Origin: Talinum fruticosum
Taxonomy: Eukaryota > Streptophyta > Magnoliopsida > Caryophyllales > Talinaceae
Assembly (NCBI GenBank): GCA_021018815.1
Contig: JAITYX010000064.1
Coordinates: 3,009,501-3,073,500, forward strand
Direction of reading: 5' to 3'
DNA length: 64,000 nucleotides
Shown here in pieces: positions 34,480 through 47,850 of the stretch (position 1 is its first letter; each line of letters begins with the position of its first letter). A model generated the notes under the pieces. The model searched no databases. It was not told where the DNA came from and worked only from the letters and a program-made list of their open reading frames with translations. The translations under genes and the position numbers were made by a program.

Positions 34480-34960
34480 CTTTCTGGTGCCGAACAGTTA
34501 CCAAAAACATGTAATTTTTGGTATATGGTTAAAAAGTGTGACCTAAAAAGATTGAAATGACTACTCATATAATAAAAATGTGCAATTTTCTTTCTAGAGA
34601 GTTCACTCTTAAGAACTTCATAGTTGAACATGCTTCTTGTGAATTAGTCTTTGGATGGGTGACCACTTGAGGAGTTTTCGTAGTTAGCATGTGAATTAGG
34701 ACAACACATGCTGGAAAAGATTGTGATGATTTGTGAGGTCAACCAATGATCTTTGAAGTCTTTCCTAACAACATATCGAGTAGGGACCGGAATGCTACTG
34801 ATATGTCTTAGTAAATGTCCATATCTCAAAATGGGATCAGGATGTTAAAGATGGTTTGTCCACGACTGTGAACTGCGTCAGGACCGAAGAGTCCTGAGCA
34901 ATTACCTAGCAAGGCAAAAATTCTGAGATTGGACGATTGGTATCAAGAGGCATTAGGACC
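34480..34960 (+). mobile_element. Cassandra-type TRIM LTR remnant with 5S rRNA-like segment
   Basis: About 34,611-34,690 resembles the 3' two thirds of plant 5S rRNA. GAACTTCATAGTTGAACATG corresponds to GAACTCCGCAGTTAAGCGTG, and GGATGGGTGACCACTTGAGG to GGATGGGTGACCTCCTGGGA. The promoter-proximal part is degenerate, so this is not a 5S gene. Cassandra elements are short LTR retrotransposons without proteins whose LTRs carry a 5S promoter. A primer-site-like TTGGTATCAAGAGGC (about 34,937) lies downstream in the same sense. The outer boundaries and the second LTR were not found, so this may be a solo or truncated LTR. Confidence 0.5.
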
Positions 34961-36393
34961 AAAGAGTATAGATACCACTTGATATTGAAAAAAAGTTATT
35001 GAGAATGGGAAGGCAAAAAAACAATTTTTTTGAAGATTAGGAATTTTGTTTTGAGTTTTTCTCTAATAAAATTGGTTCTATTTGAACCAGGTGCGATATT
35101 GGTGTAATAGGGGAAACAGAAACCTGCTAGCGATAGGGACGGGATGGAGACGAGAAGGGCATTCTCCATATCCGCCCCATTGCTATCCCTACGGTCATGC
35201 CGAGTATGCTGTAGTATTGATGCATTAGATCAGTTAGCTGTGAAAAGCTTAAGTAATAAGCATGACATTTAAGGTACATGTCTAGCTGGAGTTCCATGAA
35301 CCCCTGGTACGAGTCCCGGAGGCTTTTGCATCAAGAGGTCCTTTGGGCTTGAGCTTCTCTGCCTCTGGCCCTCTACTCCCCCTCTTCCCCTATCAGTTCA
35401 CTAAATTCCAGAGGGTTAAATAAATGTGGATCAACTTAAATTGGGTTTATGAGATGTTTAGGTTTGATTGGTTGGGTCAACTTTGATTTGGGTATTTCAA
35501 GGTTTGTAGTGTTTGAACCTTCAATTGGAGTTGGAGTTGGTATCAATAGAGACCAAAGTACATGTTAATTATATCTTCAAATTTATCAGCTAATAGGAAG
35601 CTCTTTTTATTTATATGCCGCTTGTTTATGTCTAGGAATTGTCCTTCACGTTTTTTGTTTGTAAGTTGTACTAATAATGTGTTTCTTTTATAGATTTTGA
35701 GTCTTGTTGCATTTTCCTTTATATCAGAGCTTTATCCTAGTCTTTTGGCAGCTACCTAGTCGAAAAAAAGTAAATTTCAAATTGAATCAGAGCTATAGTT
35801 TGGGAAACAACTTTTTGCCTCCAAAAGGAAAAAAAATAGCTATTAATTAATAATTGAAATACACATTATCCGATTGTAAACATTAAACAACCATCATTAC
35901 AATATTTGGGTTGGCTTAGAAATTCCATCATTTTGTTTGACTTAGAAATTTTATTATTTGGCTTGGCTTTCGACCCTGTAAGCTGGTTTACCATGTCTTC
36001 AAAAGTTGAAACTATCCAAGAGTAAACAAATTAAACAAGACCTCTACTGCCCTGAATTCCATCACTTTTTGCAAAAGATCAGAAACAGAAATTATCAGAA
36101 ATATCACAAAAAGGACATGAAATGAAACAAGCTGTAATTACATTACAACCTTGAGAATCCAAAAGACCTAAAAACTCCCTCTATCTATATCATTTTTCTT
36201 TACACCAACAATCACTTGACCAAACTCAAACTCATTCTTTTCTTTCTTTTTTTCTTACTTGCTTTTCCCCCAGATGATGATTTTGACAGAGTTTTGGTTA
36301 GATCGAGCTGTGCTGAATTACATAATGCTGAATTACGAGCACAAAAGTATATCATATATGCATGTGTTAACTTGGTTGAGTTTTCGGAGGGTT
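34961..36393. other. intergenic, 3' side of KNAT7-like gene
   Basis: No coding content is recognised. The last few hundred bases before 36,394 should include the 3' UTR of the KNOX gene (minus strand). Confidence 0.5.
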
Positions 36394-39300
36394 TTAGCGC
36401 TTGCGCTTGGACTTGAGAGAGTTGGCAGAGTGGGAGTTGTTATGCCAGTTTCGCTTCCGCTGGTTGATGAACCAATTGTTGATCTGTTTCAGCTGCAAAC
36501 CCGTCTCCTCCACCAGTTTTGCCTTGTCATCCTCCTGCCATTTTACAAGTTGAAAAACTCTCCACGGTCAATTCATTTATAATGTAAAAAATTACATTAC
36601 ACACACATTTAGCTTCATTGACATGGCAACAATCAGCATACATAATTGTATGATTTAACAGATAAACAAATGATGAGTCACAATAAAACCTAGCAGAATG
36701 GTCATTTAACTAAAATATGAATCTGTTTAATCTTGACAAGGTCCATTTTCTATATGGGTTTGTCTAGATGAAATTATTTTGAGTATGGTCAACAAGTCGT
36801 CATGTAAATGAAGACTACTAGCCGGGAAATCCAATTTGGATTAATCAGTTCAAGTTGACATCAAGTTTTGTGGCCTATGCCTATTTTTGATCTTGTTTCA
36901 GGTTCTTTGAGCACAATAATCAAGCCCAAGTTACTTATACTACTAGGTTCTAGGACTAGTGATTATGCCATCAGACCTTGAGCTTCATAATCAGGAGACA
37001 ATAATTGTGCAATAAAAACTACATAATTGCCTGCAATTCTAATGTCAACTCCTGAAGTTAGATATTTCTGTGAAATGGGACAAGATTTGTGGCCTCCCCC
37101 CAAGACCGTATAGCCTAAAAAGGTTATCAGAATACACAGTAGGCTCCACAAGAAGGTGCTTTCTCTATAAAAGATTTGACGAGGTTGAAATATAGGCAGC
37201 ATTGTCCCTAGCATCTGTCACATAGAGAGATTGTGTCTTCAATGTCCCAAAAATTGATGTCCCTTATCTCCAATAACAACAATCAACCCCTTGTAATCTA
37301 CTGAGTTACTTCAAATCTTCATTTTGCCCCAAATGCCTATGTCCAATGCTTGACCTTTGAGCACGGGTATAGACACTCGACCCTTCTTTCTAGAAAAAAA
37401 AAATGTACAAAATTCTTTTCAAAATGACCGAGTCTGACAGACCAACTCGACACTCCAACTTGAGTAAGGCCAAGTCCGGTAATAGATATAACCTTAATAG
37501 TTGGCTTAGCTATCAAGGTATTCATTGTTTCAACCCGAAAACTAAGAAGGAAAAATGGCAGATCAAATGCAGAATCAATCAGACAGAACAAGCAAAATAC
37601 ACTTACAGTAGGATAAGGCCACTTTGAATGCTGCTGCCACCATGCCTTAAGAACAGAAGTGGTATCCCCAGGAAGTTTCCCAGCTCTTCTTTTCCTCATG
37701 ATTTCCTCCCTCACATCTTCGATCCTTGACTTGAATCCCTGCAATCAAGTGATTTGCCCATTAATCTCCTTCAACAAAACAAAATCAACAGAAAAAGGAA
37801 ACACTTAATAAGCAGTTGATGAGTTTGACCTGCTTGAGCTCGAGCTTCAATTCATGGCGGACTCTCTCCATGAGAGACCTCTCAGATTCAGTTGGCAGTA
37901 AAGGGCCAAATCCCATCATGTCATGAGCATCTCCCACTGGCTGGTCCATTGAGTACTCTAACTGCATGTCTTCCTCATCATCTGACATAGTTGCACCTGT
38001 TCCTTCTGCTAGAGTTGCCCCTGATATCAAAATTCAAACACCAGAGAAGGTAAGCTTCAGCAAAAGCAAGATAATAGATTCAAAAAAAAAAAATGACCAG
38101 TACCTAATTATCAAACTCAACTCCAATACAAATTAGATAATCGAAATCCAACTTGACCTGAATGAACTGAATCACAAAAAAAAAAAAAAAAAAAAGTTGA
38201 CTGACAATGCCTGTGTTTTCAACGCAGACTTGGCTTGAATTTGAAGTTGCATACACTATAACAAGACATGACCTAAAATCGCATCTATATAAAACATGAC
38301 TTGAGCTAGAATTCATCTGACTCCAAGTTTACTTCTGTAAGAAAAATTGTCATCTTCTTATCATCATCGTTACTGTATAAGTGACCAATGCATGTTAATA
38401 ATTGTCGGTTTATCGATTTAAACGTTTGGTTAATTTGATTCGTCGACACTGTCTGATGTGGAATGCTCTAGTACAGAAATCCTACTACGAAAGCTCAACA
38501 ATTTCTTTAGTTATTGAAACATCAACCAAACTATAAGAGGAGGTTATACATGATGAAGCATCTAGTCTTCAAGCCAAGATACATTTTCTCGCGAATTGTC
38601 TATGCAAATATTACAAGAAAACCTTATCTATGTGTTCAAGTGTTCAACTACTACCTAAGCTGTTTGATTTAGTCTTGATGTTATAAAATAAGGTGGTCAA
38701 AATTACCAGTTATACTCCAATTCAAACATTCATAAATCATAATTATAAGCACGATAGCCATATTATATTTTGTTTTTAAGAAAAAACCCCTTTAATCAAA
38801 CAACCTACGGGAAACATCATATCAAATATAATTCAAGTCTCCCTCCCCCAAATCTTCAATCCTCAATTTAATTTGTAACAATTATAAATTAATTTTTAAA
38901 AATTTTTAATTCGTCATTTTATCGGAGTCCAACTAATATACATCTCTGGATTTGACAAGCTATAGAAATGTCAAAGTGATGGATGGAGAGTAGAGAAGAG
39001 AGAAAATGTAATGTGGAAGGGAAAGGGGTGGGTCAAGTGGGAGCTACAATATTTATTCAAACAATGGGATACTTAAGCACATAGTGTGTTTTTTTTTTTT
39101 CCCATTTGACAAGAAATGTGGAATTTCCATTACATTTAGCTCCATTATTGTACTATTACATCATTTAAATATAAGTTAGAGTGTTGATTATTTTTCTTAA
39201 TTTTTCTCTCAGAAGAAACCTTGTAGACAAAGACAAACCAATAATTTAATTTTCCTCATGCTCACTTCTAGACTTTCTTTGACATTTGACAATCATTAAT

Positions 39301-40695
39301 AAATGGTTGGTTGATTCTTTAATTAATTTATAAGTTTTGAACACGTCAATCTGATTACTGGTTCTTTTTTTCTTGGAAAATTTTTCTTTCAAAAACATTT
39401 TTAAATAAATAATTTTTGTTTTAACTCTCAATATGAATAATTTCTTGCTACAAATCTAACATATTCAGATACTCCCTCCATTTTACAATACATGTAACTT
39501 TAACTAACTTTTTTATTTTACAATATCTGTCATTTTACAATTCCAATAATATATTAATGATTTACCGATTTTGTCATTGTTAATCATTTTTCTCTCGTTT
39601 TTCAGTGCATAAAACCTTGAGACAAATTGATCTTTTAATATAAATTTTATCGTAGATTTTATATTTTTTGATAAATTGATCTCTTAACACAAGTTTAATT
39701 CAACAAGAGAAGTAAAATGAATCCATCTTCCACACCCAAAAAAAAAAAAGTGGCATTCATATCAAACTCAAGAAATTTAAGTTTTGAGAGTGGATTTCTT
39801 AAAAATCATTCAATTTCTCACCTCTCTTCCATATCTTACCAAACATTGGGGAGAAAAATATATATATAAATTTGCTTGCACAAAATAAAAGTATTCCGAT
39901 TTTTCCTACCACACATTTTTCTATAAACCACACTCTACTCCACCTAATTCCTATGGCATGATTTAGAGGTAACTCACACACGACAAACCACATCAAACAA
40001 CATGTTTCATTGTAGTAAAAATTATTTTTTACTTTTTTTGGAAAATAGTAAGTGTAACATCTTGCTTCACAAGAAATTATATTTATACTAATTTAAATTG
40101 CACAAAAGTGTATCCTTATGGCTCTTCTATTTCGCGATTAGGTTTACTTTTTCACTTACCGCATCGTACTAATCTTGAACTAAAGTAATAACTATGACGT
40201 GTTTCGAATAATTGTTAAAACAGTCAATGTTGATTAACATATCATATAAGCCGGTGTTCATACTGTATTTAGAATGATTGTTGATTAATCAATAAATAAT
40301 GATGAGCATATCATATCATAATAATAGACTAAAGAGGTTAGTAGGTATAATCCTAACTTAATCAATAATTAGTGATGCAATTATCTTTTCTAGAAATAGG
40401 AGAGTGCATTGGATTGGTACCATCACCACCACCTATACAATTTATTTGGTGGGGGTTGGAGCCTACACCAACACAAACAGCTCTGCTTGCTTTGCCTTCT
40501 AATTTTCTTCTTCTTCCCTCCATCACCCAACTAACTTACAATCTCCCTCCCCTCCCCCAACTAAAAATATATTAAACATTTTTCCTTTCAGTGGGTCCCA
40601 CTCCACCCACCCTCCTATATATGTGAATACAAGCAAAAAAAAATCTAGAAACAACCCCCAAAAAAAAGAAAAAAAAACTCCCAAATTGAATACAA

Positions 40696-40765
<70 letters not shown>

Positions 40766-43700
40766 CTCTTTTGCCTACCTAATTAATCACCAAAACCATG
40801 AAACATAGGAAGCCTATGTAGGTGTAAACTTCAATTCACCTAATAAACACATATAGGGCTGGGCAATGGGGCGGGCCAGGGCGGGTCAGGGCCGGCCCAT
40901 TACTATAACGGGTCGGGCCGGGCCAGGGAAAAATAAGTGGGCTGGGCCGGGTCATGGGTCAGCTGACCCTGACCCGCCCATGACCGGCCCATGGGCCAAA
41001 GCTAAACATGAATTGACATTAGTGCTTGGTTTGGTAGCATAAAACAGATAGTAGAACATTTGTACTTGAAACAACTTGTAAGACAACGAGTTCCTAGTTT
41101 TCAACCCATGGCAAATTCCATTAAAGACATAGCTAATACAAATTGGTAATCGCCTGGAAAAAGCATATGTCGTAATTTGCAACTCTACATGATATTAAAC
41201 TCTTGTTTCTCAGTAAAAAACTTTTTCACGGGACCCAAAGCCATACTTTAAGGTCTTAGACTCGTTTCTCGACACATGACATACTAAGATTTACAAGTAT
41301 CACGGGACAAAGCCTAGAGGTTGTGCGGGTCCAAAATTGCTTTGGAGCTCCACAGACCTTCCCACAGCCCGTGGAGGTCAATGGTTGGCTCTAGAGGTCA
41401 TCAAGGGCCTTCCCATGGTTAGTGAGGACTTCTGGTGGCCACCACGGCCTACCCCACGGCCTGTAGGAGCACCCGCGGTGGGTATTTTGGGTTAAATAAA
41501 TCGCTGCTGGGCACCACAGCCTACCCCACAGCCTGTGGGGACACCCGTGGTGAGTGGCAGTGGCTCCCAAACTCTATTTTCTTATCTTCTATCTATCTTG
41601 TCCTTGTGGGATGTCCATGAAAGGTTCATTTCAACATTCTAAGTAACATATTAGCTCAATAAAACCCATTAAAATACACATGCAACATACATACTTTTCA
41701 TACCAAGTTTTGGACAAACTAACACTACATAAAATTTATGATCAATCTTCAATTCAAGTTATTTAATAAATAAGTCGCATATATAAATCGAACTTTCTTG
41801 TTTAGACTTTCCTTTAATTTAAGTGTCACATATTCTCTGCAAGCATGTATTGGGTGGGTCTTGGGTGGTCACGGTCATTTGACCCATGACTCGACCCGAC
41901 CCATTTATTAAAAAGTATTGCCCAGCCCGTTAAGTAAGTGGGCAGCCCAGCCCGGCCCGATCCGGCCCGTTGCCCCTACCCTAATTAGCGTCATTTCTTT
42001 GAGAGAAAAAAACTCCTTTATTTTTTTCTATTTTCCACTGTAAAAAAATTCCCACTTGGTTAACCAAAAATACAAAAAATAGAAGGTTCTGTTCTCTTTT
42101 TTCACTGCTAGCAATGGAAAAAAATGTAGAATAATTAATCTTAAAAAGAAAAAAATCATCCTTAATCAAATTTCATTATTTTTTTGAAGTAAAATATTTT
42201 AGAACATCATAAAAAAAAGAATCTCATATTGGCAGTGCTGAGATTTTGAGCAAACCCAATCAATGAATGAATACAGAGCTTTAATTTCTCATAACATTTA
42301 CTATACAAATTAAAAATACATGTAAATTGATTTTTAATTTATCTACAAATAAATAAGTTATCAAAAGTAATAAAATTATTTTTTAAAAAAAAAAAAGAAT
42401 GGAAAGAGAAAATAGATTGAAAAAATTATTTTTAAAATTAGAATTAATAATGGAATTTGTGAATATTATGAGATGGCGCTTTTACTTTGACCCATTAATG
42501 GCCGCGAGCGACCGCTTTAATGGCCCATTTTCACATGACTCTAAATCAGTCCGACCTTTTATTACTAAACTTGAGCTTTGACCCTTCTTTTGACCCAGCC
42601 CTGCTGGTCCAATGGGTACCCTACCCATTGGCCAGCCCTAAACACATATAATATAAAATACTCTTAAGGATATAAATTAAAAAGACATGAATTAAATATA
42701 CACATAATTAATATGAACACGATCACAACTGCCACTATAAATTATATGAAAATAAAAATAGAAGAAACTTAATTATATACAGTAATACGGTTTGAAATAT
42801 GAGAGTATCACTATTAGTAATCTAATATCACATGTATATTCTTTTACCTGTTTTGGAGTATTCTATTATTTTCATGCATCTTAAGGAAAAACTTCATTTA
42901 TATACAAATTAAAGGAAAAATTAGCCAAATTTTCCATAAACAAATTCAGCAAATAGGTTAAGGACAGCCTATAAAAGTTAACTGAGGAATAACAGAAAAA
43001 CAAAAGGGCATATTATTAATTACCAGTGAGATTTTGCAAATTCTGCTCGATTTCCCGGCAAGCCATGACTGCTTCTACAGCATGGACTCTAACATGCTGT
43101 TGGAGCTGTTCTTTGAATGAACATAACACCAACAAATACTGTCCCTGAATATAAATTTTAGAAAAAAACAAAGGTACAATATTCAGAACCAAATAACAAA
43201 TCAACAACCACAAAAAAAAAAATTATTTTTAATAATCACAAGTTATTATTTGCGAGCAAAAGAAAACCCAGAAAAACCCACAATTTTTCAGAAGAAAAAA
43301 TAACCAAAATAACCCCGAAAGAATGCAAAATTTTCAAAATAAATATTTGCAAAAAACACCAACAATTTTCAGCATAGAATACAAAAAAATTAATCCCGAA
43401 AACACTCAAAAAAAAATGAAAATAATCACAAGTAAATGAATACTCAAATCAAAATTAAGTATATAAAAACAAAGAGGAAATTTTGATTACTATTATTTTT
43501 ATTACCAAGAAGTTGTCAAGCTCCTGCCTTTCATGAGGAGAGAGAGAGTGATTATGTTGAGAAGCATATGAACGGAGGAGATGATGAGACTGAGAGACTT
43601 GGGCATCAATCAACGGCAGATGATCAATCGGAGTAGCAACCCTCAAACAAGCGACATGGGCAGCCAACAGTTGCTCATACAGCGGATGAGTCGCAATCTC

Positions 43701-43808
43701 CGACTTGACTTGGCGGTACTGATCGGCAAACGCCATATCTCCGCCCATCAAACCTCCCTCTCCTCCGCCACTGCCGCCTCCCATCATCCCTAATCCCTGT
43801 TCCTGCAT
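36394..43808 (-). CDS. KNAT7: class II KNOX homeodomain transcription factor, KNAT7-like, 5 exons
   Basis: It is a nuclear TALE homeodomain regulator. The Arabidopsis counterpart (KNAT7/IRX11) acts with BLH, OFP and MYB partners in secondary-wall formation. Exons, minus strand: 43808-43506, 43144-43024, 38020-37830, 37738-37607, 36534-36394, giving 295 aa against about 291 in Arabidopsis. KNOX1 spans about residues 30-75 ([20 protein letters not shown]). KNOX2 spans about 84-137 ([20 protein letters not shown]). A short acidic linker follows, then ELK from residue 198 ([20 protein letters not shown]). The homeodomain covers about 220-282, with the TALE Pro-Tyr-Pro at 246-248 and [10 protein letters not shown] at 270-279. 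The start [11 protein letters not shown] matches the KNAT7-type N-terminus, and the tail is basic (SLKSKRKR). All junctions keep frame. Intron 2 is 5,003 bp and hosts a transposon; introns 1, 3 and 4 are 361, 91 and 1,072 bp. Confidence 0.96.
40701..40760. repeat. (TA)30 microsatellite in KNAT7 intron 2
   Basis: This is an uninterrupted TA run of about 60 bases, about 90 bp from the hAT element. It is likely to be length-variable. Confidence 0.95.
40854..42640. mobile_element. non-autonomous hAT element in KNAT7 intron 2
   Basis: The termini are TAGGGCTGGGCAATGGGGCG on the left and, on the opposite strand of the right end, TAGGGCTGGCCAATGGGTAG. The first 16 bases match except for one. A perfect 8-bp target duplication AACACATA lies at 40846-40853 and 42641-42648. 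These are standard hAT features. GC-rich GGGCCGGGCC-type subterminal repeats lie at the left and near 41,840-41,985, and a locally duplicated CCTACCCCACGGCCTG/CCTACCCCACAGCCTG unit lies at about 41,440-41,560. No transposase frame is present. A terminus-like end near 41,983 lacks a matching target duplication. Confidence 0.88.
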
Positions 43809-43992
43809 TTCTCACCCCAAACCCACCACAAAAAGAGGGGTAAAATGAATTAAAGTTGGTGTCTTTTTTGGAATTTTCAGTGGAAATGGAGGATTCAGGG
43901 AAAAGGGTCAATAGAACAGGCGATGGTAAGAAATGGGTAGAAGAGAAAGTGAGAGAAAGAGGAGAGAGAAAGTGGGTGTAGGGAGAGGACCA

Positions 43993-44000
43993 CTATATAG
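43993..44000 (-). promoter_or_regulatory. TATA box of the KNAT7-like gene
   Basis: The minus strand reads CCCTATATAGTGG about 185 bp before the start codon. It is followed by a CT-rich leader (about 43,970-43,920) typical of plant 5' UTRs. Confidence 0.6.
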
Positions 44001-47000
44001 GGGGAGAGGGTAGGATTTGCTTTATGTTTACTGCTTGCTAGTATTAAAGAGGAAACTGTGTGTGTGAAGAGAGAGAAAGGAAACGCTATATGTTGTTGTT
44101 AGGTAGAGAGAGAGGGAGAGTATGTTGGGATCTGAGAAAATAGGCTTTTTTCTGAAGGGGGCGTCTGTGTCTGTCTGTGTATGTATGTATGTATACAGTG
44201 TTTTCATGAACTGAGAGCACTGCTTAGAGAGAGAACAGGGAACAGAGATCAGAGAGAGAAAGGTAGGTGAAGAGAGAGAGAGGGAGGGAGGAAGATATCA
44301 GAAATTTGTTTGAATTTGCAAGCAAGGATTTTAGAGAGAGAGGAGGAGGAGGTTTTTGGGGAAGGAAGGAAGAAAGGGCGATAGAATCATTACTATGAAA
44401 GGGAAAGGAAGAGAGATCAACAGATAAAAAGCTGTTTGGCTCTGTCTGTGACCCTGACATCTTGGCTACTTTTCTCTTTTTTTTTTTCTTATTTTCTTTT
44501 TGTATTTTTTTCCTTTTTCTTTTGAACCTTCCCATTTTAACATTAAAATGAAAGTCAGTCAATGAGGAAGAAAGTTCTCTAAAAAATATTGTAAGTAAAC
44601 TGTGATTGAAATTAATGTGTAATAGAGAATTTTGGATGGCAATTTAACCAACCCAACAACCTTTTGTGATAATTTATCATTTTAATCTCAACTTTATAGA
44701 TTTTATTCTATCTGAACTTTACTAGCTATTTAATTGATAATACCTTAAGCTAAGCATAAGTTGATCCGATTCAATTTTTTCAATACTGTGTTGGAGGAAA
44801 AAAAGAAAAAATATTTACTATTTCAAAGAAATCTCGTTTTATTCAACATAACAAATAACTATAAACATACAAGTAATAAACGTAACTTAAGAAAATGTGA
44901 AATATTTCTCGACCCTTCGAACCAAAAACAAAAATGATACTCAGTAATTGATACAACATTGAAGTTAAAATTCAATAAAGTAGAAATCCTCTCATATGCT
45001 AATTTGCATAAGAAAATCTATTAACACGTGTTAGAGAATATAATCTTATTTGGACTTTTAATCATTAATTTAAATTTTTGATTAAGGTGCTTCCTACATA
45101 ATATTAAAATATTTATGAACGAAAGGTACTAAAATTTAATCTCAAAAGCTCTCTTATTAATATCACGTAAAGTAAAAAAGTCTTTGCAATATTCACATTT
45201 CGAATCTAAAAAACATTTGCATGAGAAACATATTAGAGAATAGGATTATTAGATGTCAATGATCCAAACTTATTCCACCGTTTGAATTAGATGTCAATAA
45301 TTTCACCTTCAAAAGTATAGAACGTCAATAATAACATCTTTTGAATTATACTCCAATAATCTGATTTTGAACCCTTTTTGTATTGTTTGGAGTGACAATG
45401 AGGAACTCTAATTTTATGGCAGTGATGAGATATGAGGTAATATATAGATATGAAGCACTATGGATAGTGTGTTATATAACCTCATATGTAATTGTTGTTA
45501 CTAAATCAAGTCCTTTTTTAACTCGATGAAAGTATAATAAAAAAATAAATAGGGTCAAAGGTGGGATGATTAACACTCAATTCAAAATGTGAGATTATAT
45601 GACACTCAATACTTCCAAATGTGTAATTGTTGACATCCCATTTAAAAAGTACGATTATTTATATCCAATGTCTCCAGAAATGAAATTATTGAAGTCCAAT
45701 AACTTTAAAATATACGACCTATTTAGTTAAAGGTATATTCCCTAATAACCTCTCTAATTACTCTACGGTTGTTAATTAATATCCTATGTTTCATATCTTA
45801 TGATGTGAAAATTGAAGAATATTTCAAAGTGGCAAGGTATATTAAATATTATGGAGTGCTTGTTGGTATTTTAATGGTATTAATTATTTAGAGTGCTTAT
45901 TTTAAAATGCATGTAAATGCATAAACTTTGAAGGTGTAAAAGTCTTATGTCCAAAATGAGGATAAACGGTCCATGCAAAGGATCGTTCTAAACTCGATCC
46001 TATTTAGGGTTACCATAGCATTCAATTTGCAACCGAGTTTAAATAACTCTAAACGACGGCACTTCACCACAGCCCCCACCTTTTTTGTTTTTTTTTTTTT
46101 TTGGCAACTTCAAATCATTGAAGTATATTTCTGATTTCTATTAAACCATAGAGTTCTTCGTCATGCAAATTCTCAAATGGTGACAATGTCCCCATGCACC
46201 TTTTGTTAACTTTTGATGTGAAAGAAGCAAATTCTTTTGAACTAATGAAAAGTACCTATTGATAATTATCATTAAAACATGTCGAATTGTGTTAAAATGA
46301 ACTGAACTGTATTGAATTATGTTGTAATGTACTTAACCATGTTAAATCGTACGAAAATCGTACTTAATCATGTATGATGGATGTGTTAAGAAAATATAAC
46401 TCAAAATTTCCAATAAAATACTTAATCGTGTTGAATTGTAATGAATAGTACTGAAATTTATGCTTAAATAAATGTATGTATTGAGTAATGTTGTAATATG
46501 TTGAATCGTATTGAATTACTGTGATAATTACTTATGTAAGTACTTAATAAGTCAGAAAGAACATGCGCCAAAATTCAATGTAATATAAACCGGATTTGCA
46601 CTAGATTTTGATATCAATCATAAAAAACTTTAGCAATTACAACTAAGAGGAGACACACACATGCAACAAAAGTGTCTAAAATCAAATAAAAAATGATATT
46701 ATGTCTTGCCATGATGAATGAAGAGACTAATGGTTTCAAATTCCAACTTTTTTTTTTTTTTCCAAACTAGACGGCTTAAAATTGAGGGAGGAAAAGATGG
46801 AAGGTAGGGTATTCTAATCTTCCAGATTATTTTTGCTTTTATTTAACCAGGCAAGGTTCCTTCCAGGTCACAGATTTTGATTTAGGTTTTCCCCTTTCAA
46901 TATTCTCTCACAGGGGATGAATCAGACAACTGGGGTTGCCTTGTCCCCAATTTCTGTCTATTTTACACCTTCTTTTTTGCGGTAATTTGTCATATTCTCT

Positions 47001-47335
47001 TCTTTTTTTTGCCTTATTTTTATAATTAAAACATGCTTTGCTTTAATTTACATGTGAATCCATAACTAATAACAGTGTTTTGACAACCCATTTTATTTGT
47101 ACAGCAATCACTTTATATTAGTGTCATGAAGATAGGGTAAAGCCGTAATGGTGTATATATTTATGTATATTTTTTCCGATTAGTAATAAGTTAAATGGTT
47201 AAAGATTGTACAATAGATCTAAAAATAATCCTACACACAATAATAAAAAACAAACTATAACACTAAGAGATTTGAACACAATTATACCCAGCTTACAATA
47301 AAAAAATAAAATAAAAGTGTGTGTATGTATATATA
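44001..47335. other. KNAT7 upstream region and AT-rich spacer
   Basis: 44,040-44,560 is dominated by GA-rich repeats on the plus strand and a TGTATGTATG run. Beyond it the sequence is AT-rich. A degenerate run of short related strings (TTGAATTGTATTGAAT-like) fills about 46,270-46,510. No gene is seen. Confidence 0.5.
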
Positions 47336-47338
47336 TAT

Positions 47339-47850
47339 GTTAGGATCAGAGAGCTCTCAAATAATGAAACTTTGAATAAAAGAAAATAACAAAATGGAAC
47401 ATGGGAATTTTTAACATGGAAAAACTCAAATCGGAAAAAAACCACGAACGATGCACTAGATTTTAAATAGTTTACAAGAATTTACCCTCAAAGTTCTCAC
47501 TAGCTTATACACTTGTAATTTACTACTCTCTTAATCAACAATGGAGGTTTTAGTACTGATTAAATAGCCATAATCAGTTGTACAACATTTACAAGCAATT
47601 AACCAAGGCATCAAACACAAAAACTGACGAAAAATGGCACAAAAATAAGTATCCAAGGCAGCACTCACATGGCACGGTCGTGCCAGCAGGAACGAGCACA
47701 ATCGTGCCTGTGTTCTGCCAGGTTTCCATTTTTCTTCGCATTCTTCCGTCCGTGCCAATGTCGTCACGTCCGTGCCTCCTTTCCTGTGACCTTGCCATCC
47801 TTCATTACTTGCAAAACCCGAGCCCAACCAACCATTAGGCTCCATAACCC
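47339..47850. mobile_element. possible LTR-retroelement-derived segment
   Basis: It starts TGTTAGGATC and has the composition of an LTR rather than of the neighbouring AT-rich spacer. It includes palindromic GGCACGGTCGTGCC and related GTGCC/GGCAC motifs (about 47,672-47,780). I found no second copy, primer site or clear target duplication, so this is a tentative solo-LTR call only. Confidence 0.3.

Noticed and set aside
34611..34690. 5S rRNA gene
   Set aside because: Only the 3' two thirds resemble 5S and many paired positions are changed; it is better explained as part of a Cassandra-type LTR.
41840..41983. Alternative right end of the KNAT7-intron hAT element
   Set aside because: It resembles the terminus but lacks the AACACATA duplication, which is perfect at 42,641-42,648.
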